Of a stretch of DNA of 21,337 bases, positions 5,518 to 13,901 are shown piece by piece. The notes below the pieces were generated by a model, which did no database searches, was not told where the DNA came from, and was given only the letters and a program-made list of their open reading frames with translations. Numbering within the stretch: position 1 is the stretch's first letter; each line of letters starts with the position of its first letter. This stretch comes from Candidatus Aerophobota bacterium (GTDB lineage Bacteria > Aerophobota > Aerophobia > Aerophobales > B3-G15). The stretch is from positions 1-21,337 of the forward strand of contig JAUWZM010000045.1 in the NCBI GenBank assembly GCA_030615365.1, read 5' to 3'. A program made the position numbers and the translations under genes.

Positions 5518-8445
5518 TTATTTTTTAACCATAACCCTAAAATCCCCACCGGTCAAGAATTTAACACACCAATTACCGTTTACCATCTTTATCTGGTCTA
5601 TTTTATCCCCGGATACTGAAATATTGGCATATAAAGTGCAGGGCATAGGTATTTTAACTTGACCTGTTATTCCTTCTGGGAGCTTTACTTTAATATCAAA
5701 ACTGTGTTCATTGTTTTCCCAGGCGACTTTGATATCTCCCCTGGGAGTTGGAACTCGACCAACAGCCCATTTCAGATCCACTGGTTGGGGAGCAATTTCT
5801 ATCTCGGAAAATCCAGCTCTGAGGCAGTGGATACCAAGAATAGCGACAGGTAAAAAATATGCTGGGGCGGCACTCCATCCATGACAATGGCTTCGGGTCC
5901 ATTTTCCTGGAGGCGACCAACCTGGCATGTTCTCCCAGCATGTGGTACTGTTTTTCTCGATCATGTACCCCCAATTTTGTCGAATCATCTTAAGCATGGC
6001 AGCATAATCTCTCATTTTCATTAGAGCTTCTAATGTAAAGAACATCATAAATGGGCTGATAGTTCGAACAAAATTAGTTGGTGTATTATTGATATGGTGT
6101 TTAATGATTTGCGCTCTCCCTGGTGGGGCGATATTACACAAATAGCATATGATGTTTGTCTGTTCACTGAATATTGGACTAAGAGTTCCATCTGGCCGCC
6201 TGCAATCTACATAAGCCTGTTGCTCTTCCACCCAAAGGTGCTCATTGATTGCCTGAGATACTTTTGTAGCTATTTTTTGAAAACTTGTAATATCAGAGTT
6301 ATGGCCAAGAATTTCAGCTATTCGAGCTGCACGTCGACAGGCTTCAACAAACCAGGCGTTTAAGTGTGTTACCGTACCGCTGGAGGGTGTGTCCATATTG
6401 GACCAGTCCAAAAAACAACCAACAATCATATTCGGCCAGGGAACAACTAAAAGATTTGATTCATCAATCAACTGATCTTTACAATAATAGATCTGCTCAG
6501 CTATCTGAGGGTAGACCTCTTGCAGAAGAGAGATATCGCCAGTGTGTTGATGGTACTCCTCACAGGATAGAATCCAGAGAAAACTGAAGGTGGTAATGAT
6601 ATTCAGAAAGGCACTTGGTGCCATGGATTCAACCACAGGGGAGCGTTGCATTGAGTCTGCTGCCAGCTTTAAGCAGCGACGACATAGGTCCTGTGCTCTA
6701 TGATTCACCAGACTGACGAGGCTTTCATTGCGAGCATCTCCAATCCAAAATGCCTGCTCGTATGTTGGGCAATCAACGAAAGTGTCATCACTACATAGCC
6801 TGGTGGTCCAGGCACTGATCTCGTATGCTTTTTGCAAAACAAGATCATTACAGCGAAAACTACCGAACTGTGTAGCAGGGTAAGTATGTAAGATGCATTT
6901 GATTTCACGGATTATCAATGGAGCGCTCAGGTTACGCAGGACAAGTTTTAGATATCGCATTCCACGTAGTTGCACTGATCTGTAGTTTTGCCAGCCTGTT
7001 CGAGTTATGTACTGCATAGTGTTGTCCAGAGAGCTTGGATAATCCTCCTGGCCATTGATGTAAGCTTCCAGACCCAACCAGTCTAAAATCACACCTTCTG
7101 GTGCACAGATATCGAACTCAATTAAACCGGAGAGTAATTTTTCAAATTCAAAGTTTAGTTCAATATCTGCACCGTCCGCATTCGGATAAATGGTCATATA
7201 ATCACTGCTCCCGCTATTAGCATATTGCATATTTTCGATGTGAGGTTGACCTGTCTTCTTAGTAGCCCACACGAACTTTTCCATAGTCGGGGCAGCGATT
7301 TCCTGTTTTGGGGGTACGATTTGCATTTTGTTTGCGTCTAATTCATTCCAGGATTTTGCGCAAGCACAGACACTGAAACTATCTACCTCGTTTGTGGAAA
7401 ATGCAAACACGGCAAATCGGTTCCTGCTTCCCGGCACTTGAGGTTTTAATATCTGATCACTTTTAACAGCAAGGCGGAATGACCACTCAAGACCCACGGT
7501 ATTGATAGTAAAAGTGATTAAATTCTCTCCTGGTAATAATTTGCCTTGTGCTAGTTTGGCTCCTGTCCACTGTTTCTTCACTCGATCCTTAAGTATTTTA
7601 CCGTTTATCCTTATCTTTGCTGTTGTGGCTAAGCCTGGGCTAAGGGGGCTAAGATAAAAGATAGCATCAGCCTCCTTATTAACTGATACCGTGGTAGCAA
7701 TAATGATAGAGATACGTTCAAAGCTTATATCTAACTTTTCCGGAAAAATAAAGGATCTAAGATCTATACCCCACACATCGAAATTACAGTGGGTCAGTTG
7801 TGCATTGTAGGCTCGCACTGGATATCGTGGTTCAATTGTATGGAACGGGATATTGCGGGGTTGTAACCTGGTCCAGGGAGGGTAGCCCGGAGGGCCAATA
7901 AGATATGCTCTCTCCCAGTTAGTATCATCAAAGTCAACTTCTGTCCACCCCATAGGTTCTTTTCGAGCATCGAATTGTTCTACGTATCCCTGCTGTAGGA
8001 AGATACGAGGTGTATTTGGCTCATATCCGAGGTTTTGCCTCACCCGCCATGTTTCATCTGTGCTTATCACAATGAGGTTTGCAGAATCTTGATTTTTGGT
8101 CTTTACCTCCAACTGGGCTAAAAATCCACCCCGCTCAGCTATATATTGAGAAGTGCCTATACCGTAATGGTGCACTAATACCGCTATAACATTCTTGCCC
8201 GGCTTGAGATATGAGGTGACATCATATGTATCGTAAAACCATTGTTTTTGCCATCCACGCACTGGACCCCTATTTATCCACTGTCCGTTAATCCACAGGG
8301 TATAGCGGCTATCAGCTGTGATATTTAACCGGGCATCCACCACCTCATTATCGATTGTGACCCGACGGCGAAAACAGAGATAGTAGTTTCGAGGATTCAC
8401 CGAACCATGATCCCAAATCCATTTTGCATCCCTGAATGATTGCAT
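5518..8445 (-). CDS. GH78 alpha-L-rhamnosidase
   Basis: A 975-residue enzyme that cleaves terminal alpha-L-rhamnose, as in rhamnogalacturonan side chains or flavonoid glycosides. Residues 1-110 form the N-terminal beta-sandwich (RYTLWINGQWINRGPVRGW, NVIAVLVHHYG). The middle is a second beta domain. The (alpha/alpha)6 barrel starts near 530. Within it, FVDCPTYEQAFWIGDAR gives Asp558, Glu563 and Asp570, spaced exactly like the catalytic Asp567, Glu572 and Asp579 known for Bacillus BsRhaB. Glu838 in TTCWENMPGW fits the second catalytic Glu. The C-terminal beta domain (FSEIEIAPQPVDLKWAVG) closes the protein. There is no signal peptide, so it is probably cytoplasmic. GGAGG lies close to the ATG at 8445. 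It is separated from the sulfatase-like gene by a long inverted repeat that may modulate co-expression. Confidence 0.92.
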   Translation of the reverse strand: MQSFRDAKWIWDHGSVNPRNYYLCFRRRVTIDNEVVDARLNITADSRYTLWINGQWINRGPVRGWQKQWFYDTYDVTSYLKPGKNVIAVLVHHYGIGTSQYIAERGGFLAQLEVKTKNQDSANLIVISTDETWRVRQNLGYEPNTPRIFLQQGYVEQFDARKEPMGWTEVDFDDTNWERAYLIGPPGYPPWTRLQPRNIPFHTIEPRYPVRAYNAQLTHCNFDVWGIDLRSFIFPEKLDISFERISIIIATTVSVNKEADAIFYLSPLSPGLATTAKIRINGKILKDRVKKQWTGAKLAQGKLLPGENLITFTINTVGLEWSFRLAVKSDQILKPQVPGSRNRFAVFAFSTNEVDSFSVCACAKSWNELDANKMQIVPPKQEIAAPTMEKFVWATKKTGQPHIENMQYANSGSSDYMTIYPNADGADIELNFEFEKLLSGLIEFDICAPEGVILDWLGLEAYINGQEDYPSSLDNTMQYITRTGWQNYRSVQLRGMRYLKLVLRNLSAPLIIREIKCILHTYPATQFGSFRCNDLVLQKAYEISAWTTRLCSDDTFVDCPTYEQAFWIGDARNESLVSLVNHRAQDLCRRCLKLAADSMQRSPVVESMAPSAFLNIITTFSFLWILSCEEYHQHTGDISLLQEVYPQIAEQIYYCKDQLIDESNLLVVPWPNMIVGCFLDWSNMDTPSSGTVTHLNAWFVEACRRAARIAEILGHNSDITSFQKIATKVSQAINEHLWVEEQQAYVDCRRPDGTLSPIFSEQTNIICYLCNIAPPGRAQIIKHHINNTPTNFVRTISPFMMFFTLEALMKMRDYAAMLKMIRQNWGYMIEKNSTTCWENMPGWSPPGKWTRSHCHGWSAAPAYFLPVAILGIHCLRAGFSEIEIAPQPVDLKWAVGRVPTPRGDIKVAWENNEHSFDIKVKLPEGITGQVKIPMPCTLYANISVSGDKIDQIKMVNGNWCVKFLTGGDFRVMVKK

Positions 8446-8461
8446 AGCACTCCTCCCTCTT

Positions 8462-8790
8462 TTAAATTAGTAATGTCAAAAAATTAACCACAGAGGACTC
8501 ATAGAAAAATCATTAAATATCAATAAAAACTGTAGCGAGCTCTGAAAAAAAGTCTGAGGCTGCTCTTTGCTCGGTGCTTTCCGGGCGCCTGCGGCTAAGT
8601 TCTACTCTTAATCTTTATACCGTAGCTCTTATGGGTGATGTATCAGGTTACAGGATAACTAAAAATTTGAACGCATAGATCCGCCTTGATTGCCGCTGCC
8701 TTATGGAAACACCTCGCCGAGCAGCAAAAAGAAAAAGGATTTTTCAGAGCTCTCCCTGTAAGACTTTTGACATTGTCTTTAAATTACTGA
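8462..8790. repeat. MITE-like long imperfect inverted repeat
   Basis: The 357-bp gap between GH78 and the sulfatase-like gene is mostly one imperfect palindrome. The ends TTTAAA..AATGTCAAAA (8462-8481) and TTTTGACATT..TTTAAA (8765-8783) are inverted. Inside, GAGCTCTGAAAAA (8537-8549) pairs perfectly with 8740-8752 over 13 bp. Further in, GCTGCTC (8559-8565) pairs with GAGCAGC (8719-8725), continuing loosely into a GG(T/A)G.TTTCC match. There is no ORF inside. It could be a miniature transposable element or a structured intergenic RNA. Confidence 0.55.
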
Positions 8791-8802
8791 ACCCAAGTAT
8801 AT

Positions 8803-10164
8803 CTATTTTCCAGATGGTTTGTCTCTCCATGATAATGGAATGCTCCATTGAAATTTAAATTCCCATAATTTCCGATGTAATCTTCTCGCTACCTCAGGCT
8901 CTTTCTCAATTACATTTTCTTTTTCATAGGGATCGTTCTCCATATCGTATAACTCGTTTTCTTTTTCTCCTTCATTGTCAATAAACTTCCATCGTTCTCC
9001 TCGAATTGAGGCATGCAAAGCGAAGGCACCACAGTACACATAATCACGCACCTTCTTACCTGATATTGTAGGTATTACACTCACGCCTTCAAACCCGCCC
9101 TTTTTTTCTGTAGTTATATCTTGCCATCCACTTAGACCCCCTTTCGGATAAGGAAGATCTAAAAGGTCAAATAAGGTAGGGGCAAAGTCTGTATTATCTA
9201 CCAGGGCATTTATCTTTTGTCCTTTAGGTAAACGAGAAGGACAATACATAATCCAAACAATTTTAGATAGTTCATCATATACTGGAACCGAGAATTTACG
9301 GATAGTTCCATGTTCACCAAAAGGCTCTCCATGATCGGAAATAATAATCAGCAGGGTATCATCTATTATCCCTGATTCAGTGAGACATGCAACAATTTTT
9401 CCCACCTGTCGGTCAGTATTAGTGATGTCTCCTTTATATAGATTTTTCACATGCCGCAATTCTTCTTCACTCATCCAGGTTGATTTTGGTCCTACAGGCA
9501 GAGGAATATATCGACCTTGATAATCGGGCTGGTACATCTTATCATAAGGTGGTTCTGGACACCAGGGCTCATGGGGTTCAAAGGAATCTATCCATAGGAA
9601 GAATTTTCCATTTTTGTTACCCCAATTTTTTAGCCAATCCACAGCTTTATCAAATAGAAGATCCGGGCAAGCCTTACCGTATTTATCGTAGGCATATTTT
9701 CGATTCGCGATAGTATTTTTATAAAAATACACTTCTGCTCTTTTCCCCGGGGGGAAGTATGCATCTATTGTCTTGGGGATATAATCTGGATTTACTGCAG
9801 GGAAGCACTTTCCAACTGGCAAGAATTCAAATTCTTGGAAACCCCTTCCACATGATTGTTTTTGAAAAGGAGTATCACTCATTGCTACTGTAGTATATCC
9901 TGCTGTGCGAAGATGTTCTGCAATATGTATATCATAGTTTCTCATTGGACACCAGGGGCGATTTGTAAAGGTGTAGCATCCCGAGAGAAACGCAGTACGC
10001 GATGGTATAGTTACAGGATACTCAGCATACGCATTGAGAAAGGTAACTCCTTTTGAAATAAGTTTATCCATATGTGGAGTAGATATTTTCCCATCAGACA
10101 AAGCTCCAATGAAATCAGGCCGCAAACTATCCAGCATAATTACAACTACATGGTTAATAGACAT
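8803..10164 (-). CDS. Sulfatase-family (alkaline-phosphatase fold) hydrolase with Thr nucleophile position
   Basis: A 453-residue member of the sulfatase fold. Metal-site motifs are present: IMLDSLRPD with Asp12, SFEPHEPW with His198, and ISDHGEPFGEHG with Asp277-His278. True sulfatases carry C/S-x-P-S-R, where Cys or Ser becomes formylglycine. Here the motif is TIPSRTAFLSG, with Thr52 (ACT at 10009-10011) in the catalytic place. Thr is the nucleophile in nucleotide pyrophosphatase/phosphodiesterase members of the superfamily, so a phosphoester or phosphonate-ester substrate, or an inactive enzyme, fits better than sulfate ester hydrolysis. There is no signal peptide, so it is cytoplasmic. 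AGGAGG precedes the ATG. It lies 26 bp after the URO-D gene, clearly in the same operon. Confidence 0.85.
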   Translation of the reverse strand: MSINHVVVIMLDSLRPDFIGALSDGKISTPHMDKLISKGVTFLNAYAEYPVTIPSRTAFLSGCYTFTNRPWCPMRNYDIHIAEHLRTAGYTTVAMSDTPFQKQSCGRGFQEFEFLPVGKCFPAVNPDYIPKTIDAYFPPGKRAEVYFYKNTIANRKYAYDKYGKACPDLLFDKAVDWLKNWGNKNGKFFLWIDSFEPHEPWCPEPPYDKMYQPDYQGRYIPLPVGPKSTWMSEEELRHVKNLYKGDITNTDRQVGKIVACLTESGIIDDTLLIIISDHGEPFGEHGTIRKFSVPVYDELSKIVWIMYCPSRLPKGQKINALVDNTDFAPTLFDLLDLPYPKGGLSGWQDITTEKKGGFEGVSVIPTISGKKVRDYVYCGAFALHASIRGERWKFIDNEGEKENELYDMENDPYEKENVIEKEPEVARRLHRKLWEFKFQWSIPLSWRDKPSGK

Positions 10165-10190
10165 CTGAATTCCTCCTGATTGACTATTTT

Positions 10191-11300
10191 TTATACTCTT
10201 TTCCTGAATTTTCCACCCTCATCCAGCATAGCCAGGTAATTCTCTACCTTTACATAATCGGCAATACTATTTCCACTTCCAAGAGCATAACCTTTGCCGG
10301 CACATCGCTCAAGGACAAATCTTACATGCCTGCGAGTTTCCTCCTCCGAAGAACTTGCTAAAATGTTCATATCAATTCCTCCCAGCACGGCAATTTTTTC
10401 TCCATATTCTTGCTTTGCTTCCCAAATGGGCTGGATTTTATCTTCAAAGGAATGTTTGGCATTGATACCAGTATCAATCAAATCGGACATTATTTCTTTT
10501 GGATTTCCACAGGTGTGCAATACAAAAGGTTTATGTGCTTTTTTAGCTATAGAACCAATCTTTTTATACCAGGGGAAAAGGTGTTTTCTTAAAATATTCG
10601 GGGGTAGGAATGTTCCTCCATAAAAGCCAAGATCATCTGCTAAAAGAAGAGCTCCGACACTATCAATCTCTGATAAGGACTGGAATAGTTCAGTCCAGAG
10701 AGAACCTATTCTGTTAAAAAGAGCCTCTACTAAATCCGGTTCATCGTAAATCATATAGCAGAGCTTTTCAATACCAGGAAGCCAGGAGACATTTTCGAAA
10801 ATGCCATTTACTCCGGCTATGATACCCATACCCTCGGGAAGCTTGGAAGCTATATATTCAAGGCCAGAAAAATTAGCATCTGCAATCGTTGGCCATTTAT
10901 AGTTTTCAAAGTCTTTCCAATTTTCTATGAACCCTTTGTGTTCATCTTGCCATGCTCTTTTTTGCGAACTTATTTGGCGTCCCGGGGCAGAGGTTAAGTT
11001 AAAATATTTTCTTAAAGGTATTCCGGCACCGGAAGGTACATAATCATATCCCATTTTGTAATAGAATTCTATCACGCAATCCATATACTCACGCAAATCA
11101 TTCAGGCTTATTTTTTCCTCCAAGGGAAATATTCCTCTGGAAATCGTAGGAATTGGTCTCTCAAGCACAGCTTCTATGATTTCTGCATCCACAAGAAGTT
11201 CGTAGAAGGGTAAATAATCTGGTGTTTCATTTGCAAGTGCTGCTCTTAGCACATCGAAATTTGGCTCTTGTTTTGTTATTCGCTTTGAAAATCTATTCAT
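10191..11300 (-). CDS. Uroporphyrinogen decarboxylase (URO-D)-family, methyltransferase-like protein
   Basis: A 369-residue TIM-barrel protein of the URO-D/MtaA superfamily. Members outside heme synthesis move methyl groups between corrinoids, substrates and thiols. Support comes from LLLADDLGFYGGTFLPP (218-234), KPFVLHTCGNPKEIM (257-271) with His262 and Cys264, VLGGIDMNIL (305-314), and the C-terminal GYALGSGNSI. MtaA-type methyltransferases bind zinc with H-x-C and a later Cys in a GCG-type motif; here that place reads GSG, although Cys333 lies nearby. Zinc binding is therefore not certain. It lies 53 bp after PD40-1 and 26 bp before the sulfatase-like gene, so it belongs to their operon. 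True heme decarboxylase function is unlikely given the sugar context. Substrate unknown. Confidence 0.82.
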   Translation of the reverse strand: MNRFSKRITKQEPNFDVLRAALANETPDYLPFYELLVDAEIIEAVLERPIPTISRGIFPLEEKISLNDLREYMDCVIEFYYKMGYDYVPSGAGIPLRKYFNLTSAPGRQISSQKRAWQDEHKGFIENWKDFENYKWPTIADANFSGLEYIASKLPEGMGIIAGVNGIFENVSWLPGIEKLCYMIYDEPDLVEALFNRIGSLWTELFQSLSEIDSVGALLLADDLGFYGGTFLPPNILRKHLFPWYKKIGSIAKKAHKPFVLHTCGNPKEIMSDLIDTGINAKHSFEDKIQPIWEAKQEYGEKIAVLGGIDMNILASSSEEETRRHVRFVLERCAGKGYALGSGNSIADYVKVENYLAMLDEGGKFRKRV

Positions 11301-11353
11301 CGTCTTCTCCTAAAATATTTTGTAGAGATTTTTACCCATATAGAAAGGAAAGA

Positions 11354-12418
11354 TTATTTCTCAACAGAAAAGATAATTCTGGCCTTCTTTCCTGAACCCT
11401 CTCCCGGGAAGAAGGATCCCATTGTATAAGAGTGTCCTCGTGGTAGAGAAATCCTTTTGCGTTCACTGCCATCAGGTTTCATGGTGTACAGATTTACTTG
11501 CCTGACTCCCATATCTATATGCCAGTATATCAGAAGTTTTCCATCACTGGACCATTCCGGCATAGCATCTAATGCAGGACAGCCCAGTGGAATACGGGCA
11601 GCAGAGAGGTCCTTTTCCTCGCCAGTTTTAACATCTACAATGTGAATATGCCAGTGATATTTACGTTCTATATGACGCATAAAGGCTACCCTGGAACAAT
11701 CAGGGGAAAGCTTTGGATCATTATCTCCAGTTCCAGCTTTGTGTCTGGCGATTGGATCTTTGCCTTCTGGATCTTCTTTGGGGTATGTGAGTTGCCTAAG
11801 ATCAGTGCCATCGGCATTCATAATCCATATCCCTCTGTCCCTTGCTATAATGTTAATGGCAGGAAAAACAATTAAATTACCAACCTGATGAGGATCTACT
11901 GGCAGAAGATTTTCAGGCACAGGAAGTGTAGTAATATTTTGAATTTCCATATTATTATTTAAATATAGACGCTTTATCTGTGGTCTTCTTCCTGGATTGT
12001 CGGTGGAAACATATAAAAGAGCTTTACCATCAGGTGTCCAGTAGCTGTTACATGCAACTATCCCCTTGCGAGGCGGGATAAGACTTTTCAATCCAGTGCC
12101 ATCCAGGCGAATGAGCATAATTTCCGTCTCATCGTAACCATCCTTTTCTGTTGCAATACCTCCCTGTCTTCGCTTGTTGTAACGGGTAAAGGCAATCCAT
12201 TTCTTGTCCGGTGAGACTCGGACATGAGTCATCTGTCTGTAGGGATCTGAAATAATCTTGGTCATATTTTCCCCATCCAAAGTGGCAGTGCATATGGCAA
12301 ATCTATCGGAACCAGGATTATCTTCAGCAACACCTTTTTTTATGTGTCCCATAGTTGAAGTTATCAGAGCTATCCCGCTAATTATTAGCATTACTCTAAA
12401 TTTGGTTTTACTTGCCAT
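11354..12418 (-). CDS. Secreted WD40-like (PD40/TolB-type) beta-propeller protein, copy PD40-1
   Basis: A 354-residue protein with a hydrophobic N-terminal segment (about residues 7-24), probably a signal peptide cleaved near GVA|ED. The rest consists of PD40 propeller blades, seen as VRVSPDKKWIAFTRY, SYWTPDGKALLYVS, GIWIMNADGTDLRQL, PKLSPDCSRVAFMRH and PEWSSDGKLLIYWH. Such propellers bind proteins or glycans; no enzyme motif is visible. It is closely similar along its whole length to PD40-2 (16071-17141), with nearly the same ends (FFPGEGSGKKARIIFSVEK). A GGAAGAG site precedes the ATG. A consensus promoter 33-61 bp upstream makes it the likely first gene of an operon with the URO-D, sulfatase-like and perhaps GH78 genes. 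A role as surface glycan sensor or binder is inference. Confidence 0.85.
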   Translation of the reverse strand: MASKTKFRVMLIISGIALITSTMGHIKKGVAEDNPGSDRFAICTATLDGENMTKIISDPYRQMTHVRVSPDKKWIAFTRYNKRRQGGIATEKDGYDETEIMLIRLDGTGLKSLIPPRKGIVACNSYWTPDGKALLYVSTDNPGRRPQIKRLYLNNNMEIQNITTLPVPENLLPVDPHQVGNLIVFPAINIIARDRGIWIMNADGTDLRQLTYPKEDPEGKDPIARHKAGTGDNDPKLSPDCSRVAFMRHIERKYHWHIHIVDVKTGEEKDLSAARIPLGCPALDAMPEWSSDGKLLIYWHIDMGVRQVNLYTMKPDGSERKRISLPRGHSYTMGSFFPGEGSGKKARIIFSVEK

Positions 12419-12450
12419 AATTATTTCTCTTCCTGACCCAGTTTTAGCTT

Positions 12451-12479
12451 ATTATAATCTGTTGTGTTTAAAATGTCAA
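12451..12479 (-). promoter_or_regulatory. Consensus sigma70 promoter for the PD40-1 operon
   Basis: On the minus strand TTGACA (12479-12474) is followed by exactly 17 nt and then TATAAT (12456-12451). Both boxes are full consensus. Transcription would start about 25 nt before the PD40-1 ATG. PD40-2 shows no equivalent. Confidence 0.8.
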
Positions 12480-12589
12480 AATGGAGTGCCTCTATAAGAA
12501 TACGTGTGACCTATTTTCTGGAGGAGTACCTGATTGTATGTTATAATGAATATATAATGTTTAATAGGGTTACAACTTAATCACAAAAG

Positions 12590-13555
12590 TTAGTTCTTGA
12601 TTGCCTCACTATAGATAGAACATAAAGCGAGGGAGTAAAGCTTTGTTTGGAAAGGATCAGAACGTGACGGGATAATATAAGGCACTTTAGCTCCTATTAC
12701 TATATTAGCCATCTTTGTCTTTCCTCTTTTGGCTAATTCCATCCAATTCTTGTAGGTTATATTAGCTGAATCCAGACCTGGAGCCAGCAAAATATCAGCT
12801 TTTCCAGCCACTTTGCCTGCCAGTGTATCTTTTTTTATTGCTTTTGTTTTAGCTGAATCCGGATCAATAGCAAGATCATAGGCAAGGGGACCGTATAGAA
12901 TTATATCTTTCCACTGTCTTTTAGTCAAAGCGTCGGCCATCAGGGTAGAATTCAGAGAGTCCATTATTTTCTCATTAGCTGAGAGGGCTGCAACTCTTGG
13001 TTTTTCAATGGATAAGACCAAATGAGCTACTTCAGCAGCATTTTTTACCATCTGAACCATCTTCTCATAGTTGTAAACATTATTCACCCCCGAATCGGTT
13101 AATAGGATTACTCTATTTATACCCTGTTCAGGTATTTCAGCTAAAGTTACCTGGCTTATAATCCGTCCTGTTCTTAATCCTGAGCTTTTATTCAACACTA
13201 CTGCTGTCAGAAGTGGACTGGAGATGTATCCCTTAAGAAGGATTTCTCCTCTTCCCTCTCTAATAGCTGCTACTGACTGTTTTGCTGTTTCTTCTTCCCC
13301 ATACACAGCGATAATTTCATATTTTTGGGAAGAAATCTCAACATTTAATTGTTTAGAAAGATTTACTATCTTCTCCGGGTTTCCTACCAAAATAGCCTTT
13401 TTGATAATTCCCTTCTTGAGGGCAAAGGCTGCAACCTGCAGTTCTGTTAGATAGTCGGCTCCCGCAATGACAACTTTTTTAGGTGGCAGTTTTTGAGCAG
13501 CCTTTATCAAATCATCTATCTTTCTGATTGTGGGAAATTTTTTGACACTTCTCAT
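12590..13555 (-). CDS. Phosphate acetyl/butyryltransferase (PTA/PTB family)
   Basis: Predicted to convert an acyl-CoA plus phosphate to acyl phosphate plus CoA, feeding ATP formation by an acyl kinase. The fold signature is present: KKVVIAGADYLTELQVAAFALKKGI, AILVGNPEKI, a central GEILLKGYISSPLLTAVVL, and the C-terminal AGKADILLAPGLDSANITYKNW and VIGAKVPYIIPSRSD. The pattern and length are closer to phosphate butyryltransferases than to two-domain acetyltransferases. ATG 13553-13555 is preferred (321 residues) because GGAG lies 9 nt upstream; an ATG at 13585 would add ten residues without a visible site. No kinase gene follows. It is the metabolic odd one out, between SBP2 and PD40-1, and carries a dispersed repeat upstream. 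Acyl specificity unknown. Confidence 0.88.
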   Translation of the reverse strand: MRSVKKFPTIRKIDDLIKAAQKLPPKKVVIAGADYLTELQVAAFALKKGIIKKAILVGNPEKIVNLSKQLNVEISSQKYEIIAVYGEEETAKQSVAAIREGRGEILLKGYISSPLLTAVVLNKSSGLRTGRIISQVTLAEIPEQGINRVILLTDSGVNNVYNYEKMVQMVKNAAEVAHLVLSIEKPRVAALSANEKIMDSLNSTLMADALTKRQWKDIILYGPLAYDLAIDPDSAKTKAIKKDTLAGKVAGKADILLAPGLDSANITYKNWMELAKRGKTKMANIVIGAKVPYIIPSRSDPFQTKLYSLALCSIYSEAIKN

Positions 13556-13668
13556 TTTTGCTCTCTCCATTTTAAGAAAAATCATTTATATTAATTGTTG
13601 GTTAAATTTGGCTAAATTCTTGGCAACTTTTTTGCTTTTTCCAGATACTAATTTGAACGGAAATTTTC

Positions 13669-13815
13669 TGTAATAGTTTAACTTTCCTAAAATTCTTGTT
13701 TTCTCTGGCAATTGTAGCTGCTCAATTCATTGGGCGGTTTTAATTCGCCGATAAATCGGCAAGCTACATGAGATTGCCGATTTTGTTCCAAGTATTAGCG
13801 AGGAATCTCTCATAT
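13669..13815. repeat. Cloverleaf-like dispersed palindromic repeat, copy B, with 3' extension
   Basis: It matches copy A at 3105-3230 in the arm (TAATAGTTTA, AAAATTCTTGTTTTCTCTGG) and in the hairpins CTCAAT-TC-ATTGGG and GCCGAT-AA-ATCGGC, closed by GTAGCT and AGCTAC. It continues as ATGAGATTGC..AGCGAGGAATCTCTCAT, an inverted GAGATT/AATCTC unit. In copy A the corresponding extension lies about 130 bp away at 3363-3457, beyond the TAGTC array. On the minus strand the arm carries TTGCCA-16 nt-TAGGAA toward the acyltransferase. Confidence 0.72.
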
Positions 13816-13852
13816 TTTTCTATTTCTCTCATACTATTTTGGTATTACCAAA

Positions 13853-13889
13853 CAAGGATTCCTGCCCTAAAAAAGGGCAGGAATCCTTG
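13853..13889 (-). terminator. Perfect 15-bp hairpin after SBP2
   Basis: CAAGGATTCCTGCCC (13853-13867) and its exact complement (13875-13889) flank a 7-nt loop that reads TTTTTTA on the minus strand. It lies 12 bp after the SBP2 stop and recurs after SBP3. No T tract follows, so it may stop transcription only partly or protect the 3' end of the SBP message. Confidence 0.65.
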
Positions 13890-13901
13890 TGGAACTTCTT
13901 G

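Larger units (their letters stand above)
13586..13901. other. Intergenic region between SBP2 and the acyltransferase
   Basis: This holds, from the acyltransferase side, about 80 bp of AT-rich leader, the cloverleaf-like repeat copy B with its GAGATT/AATCTC extension (13669 to about 13815), and the conserved hairpin next to the SBP2 stop (13853-13889). No ORF is seen. Confidence 0.65.

Noticed and set aside
9480..10623. Plus-strand frames opposite the sulfatase-like and URO-D genes
   Set aside because: They are shadows of well-supported minus-strand genes and show no domain-like composition.
12481..12589. Short plus-strand frame ending FLEEYLIVCYNEY..VTT
   Set aside because: It is AT-rich, has no start with a ribosome-binding site, and lies between the acyltransferase end and the PD40-1 promoter. 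Probably chance.
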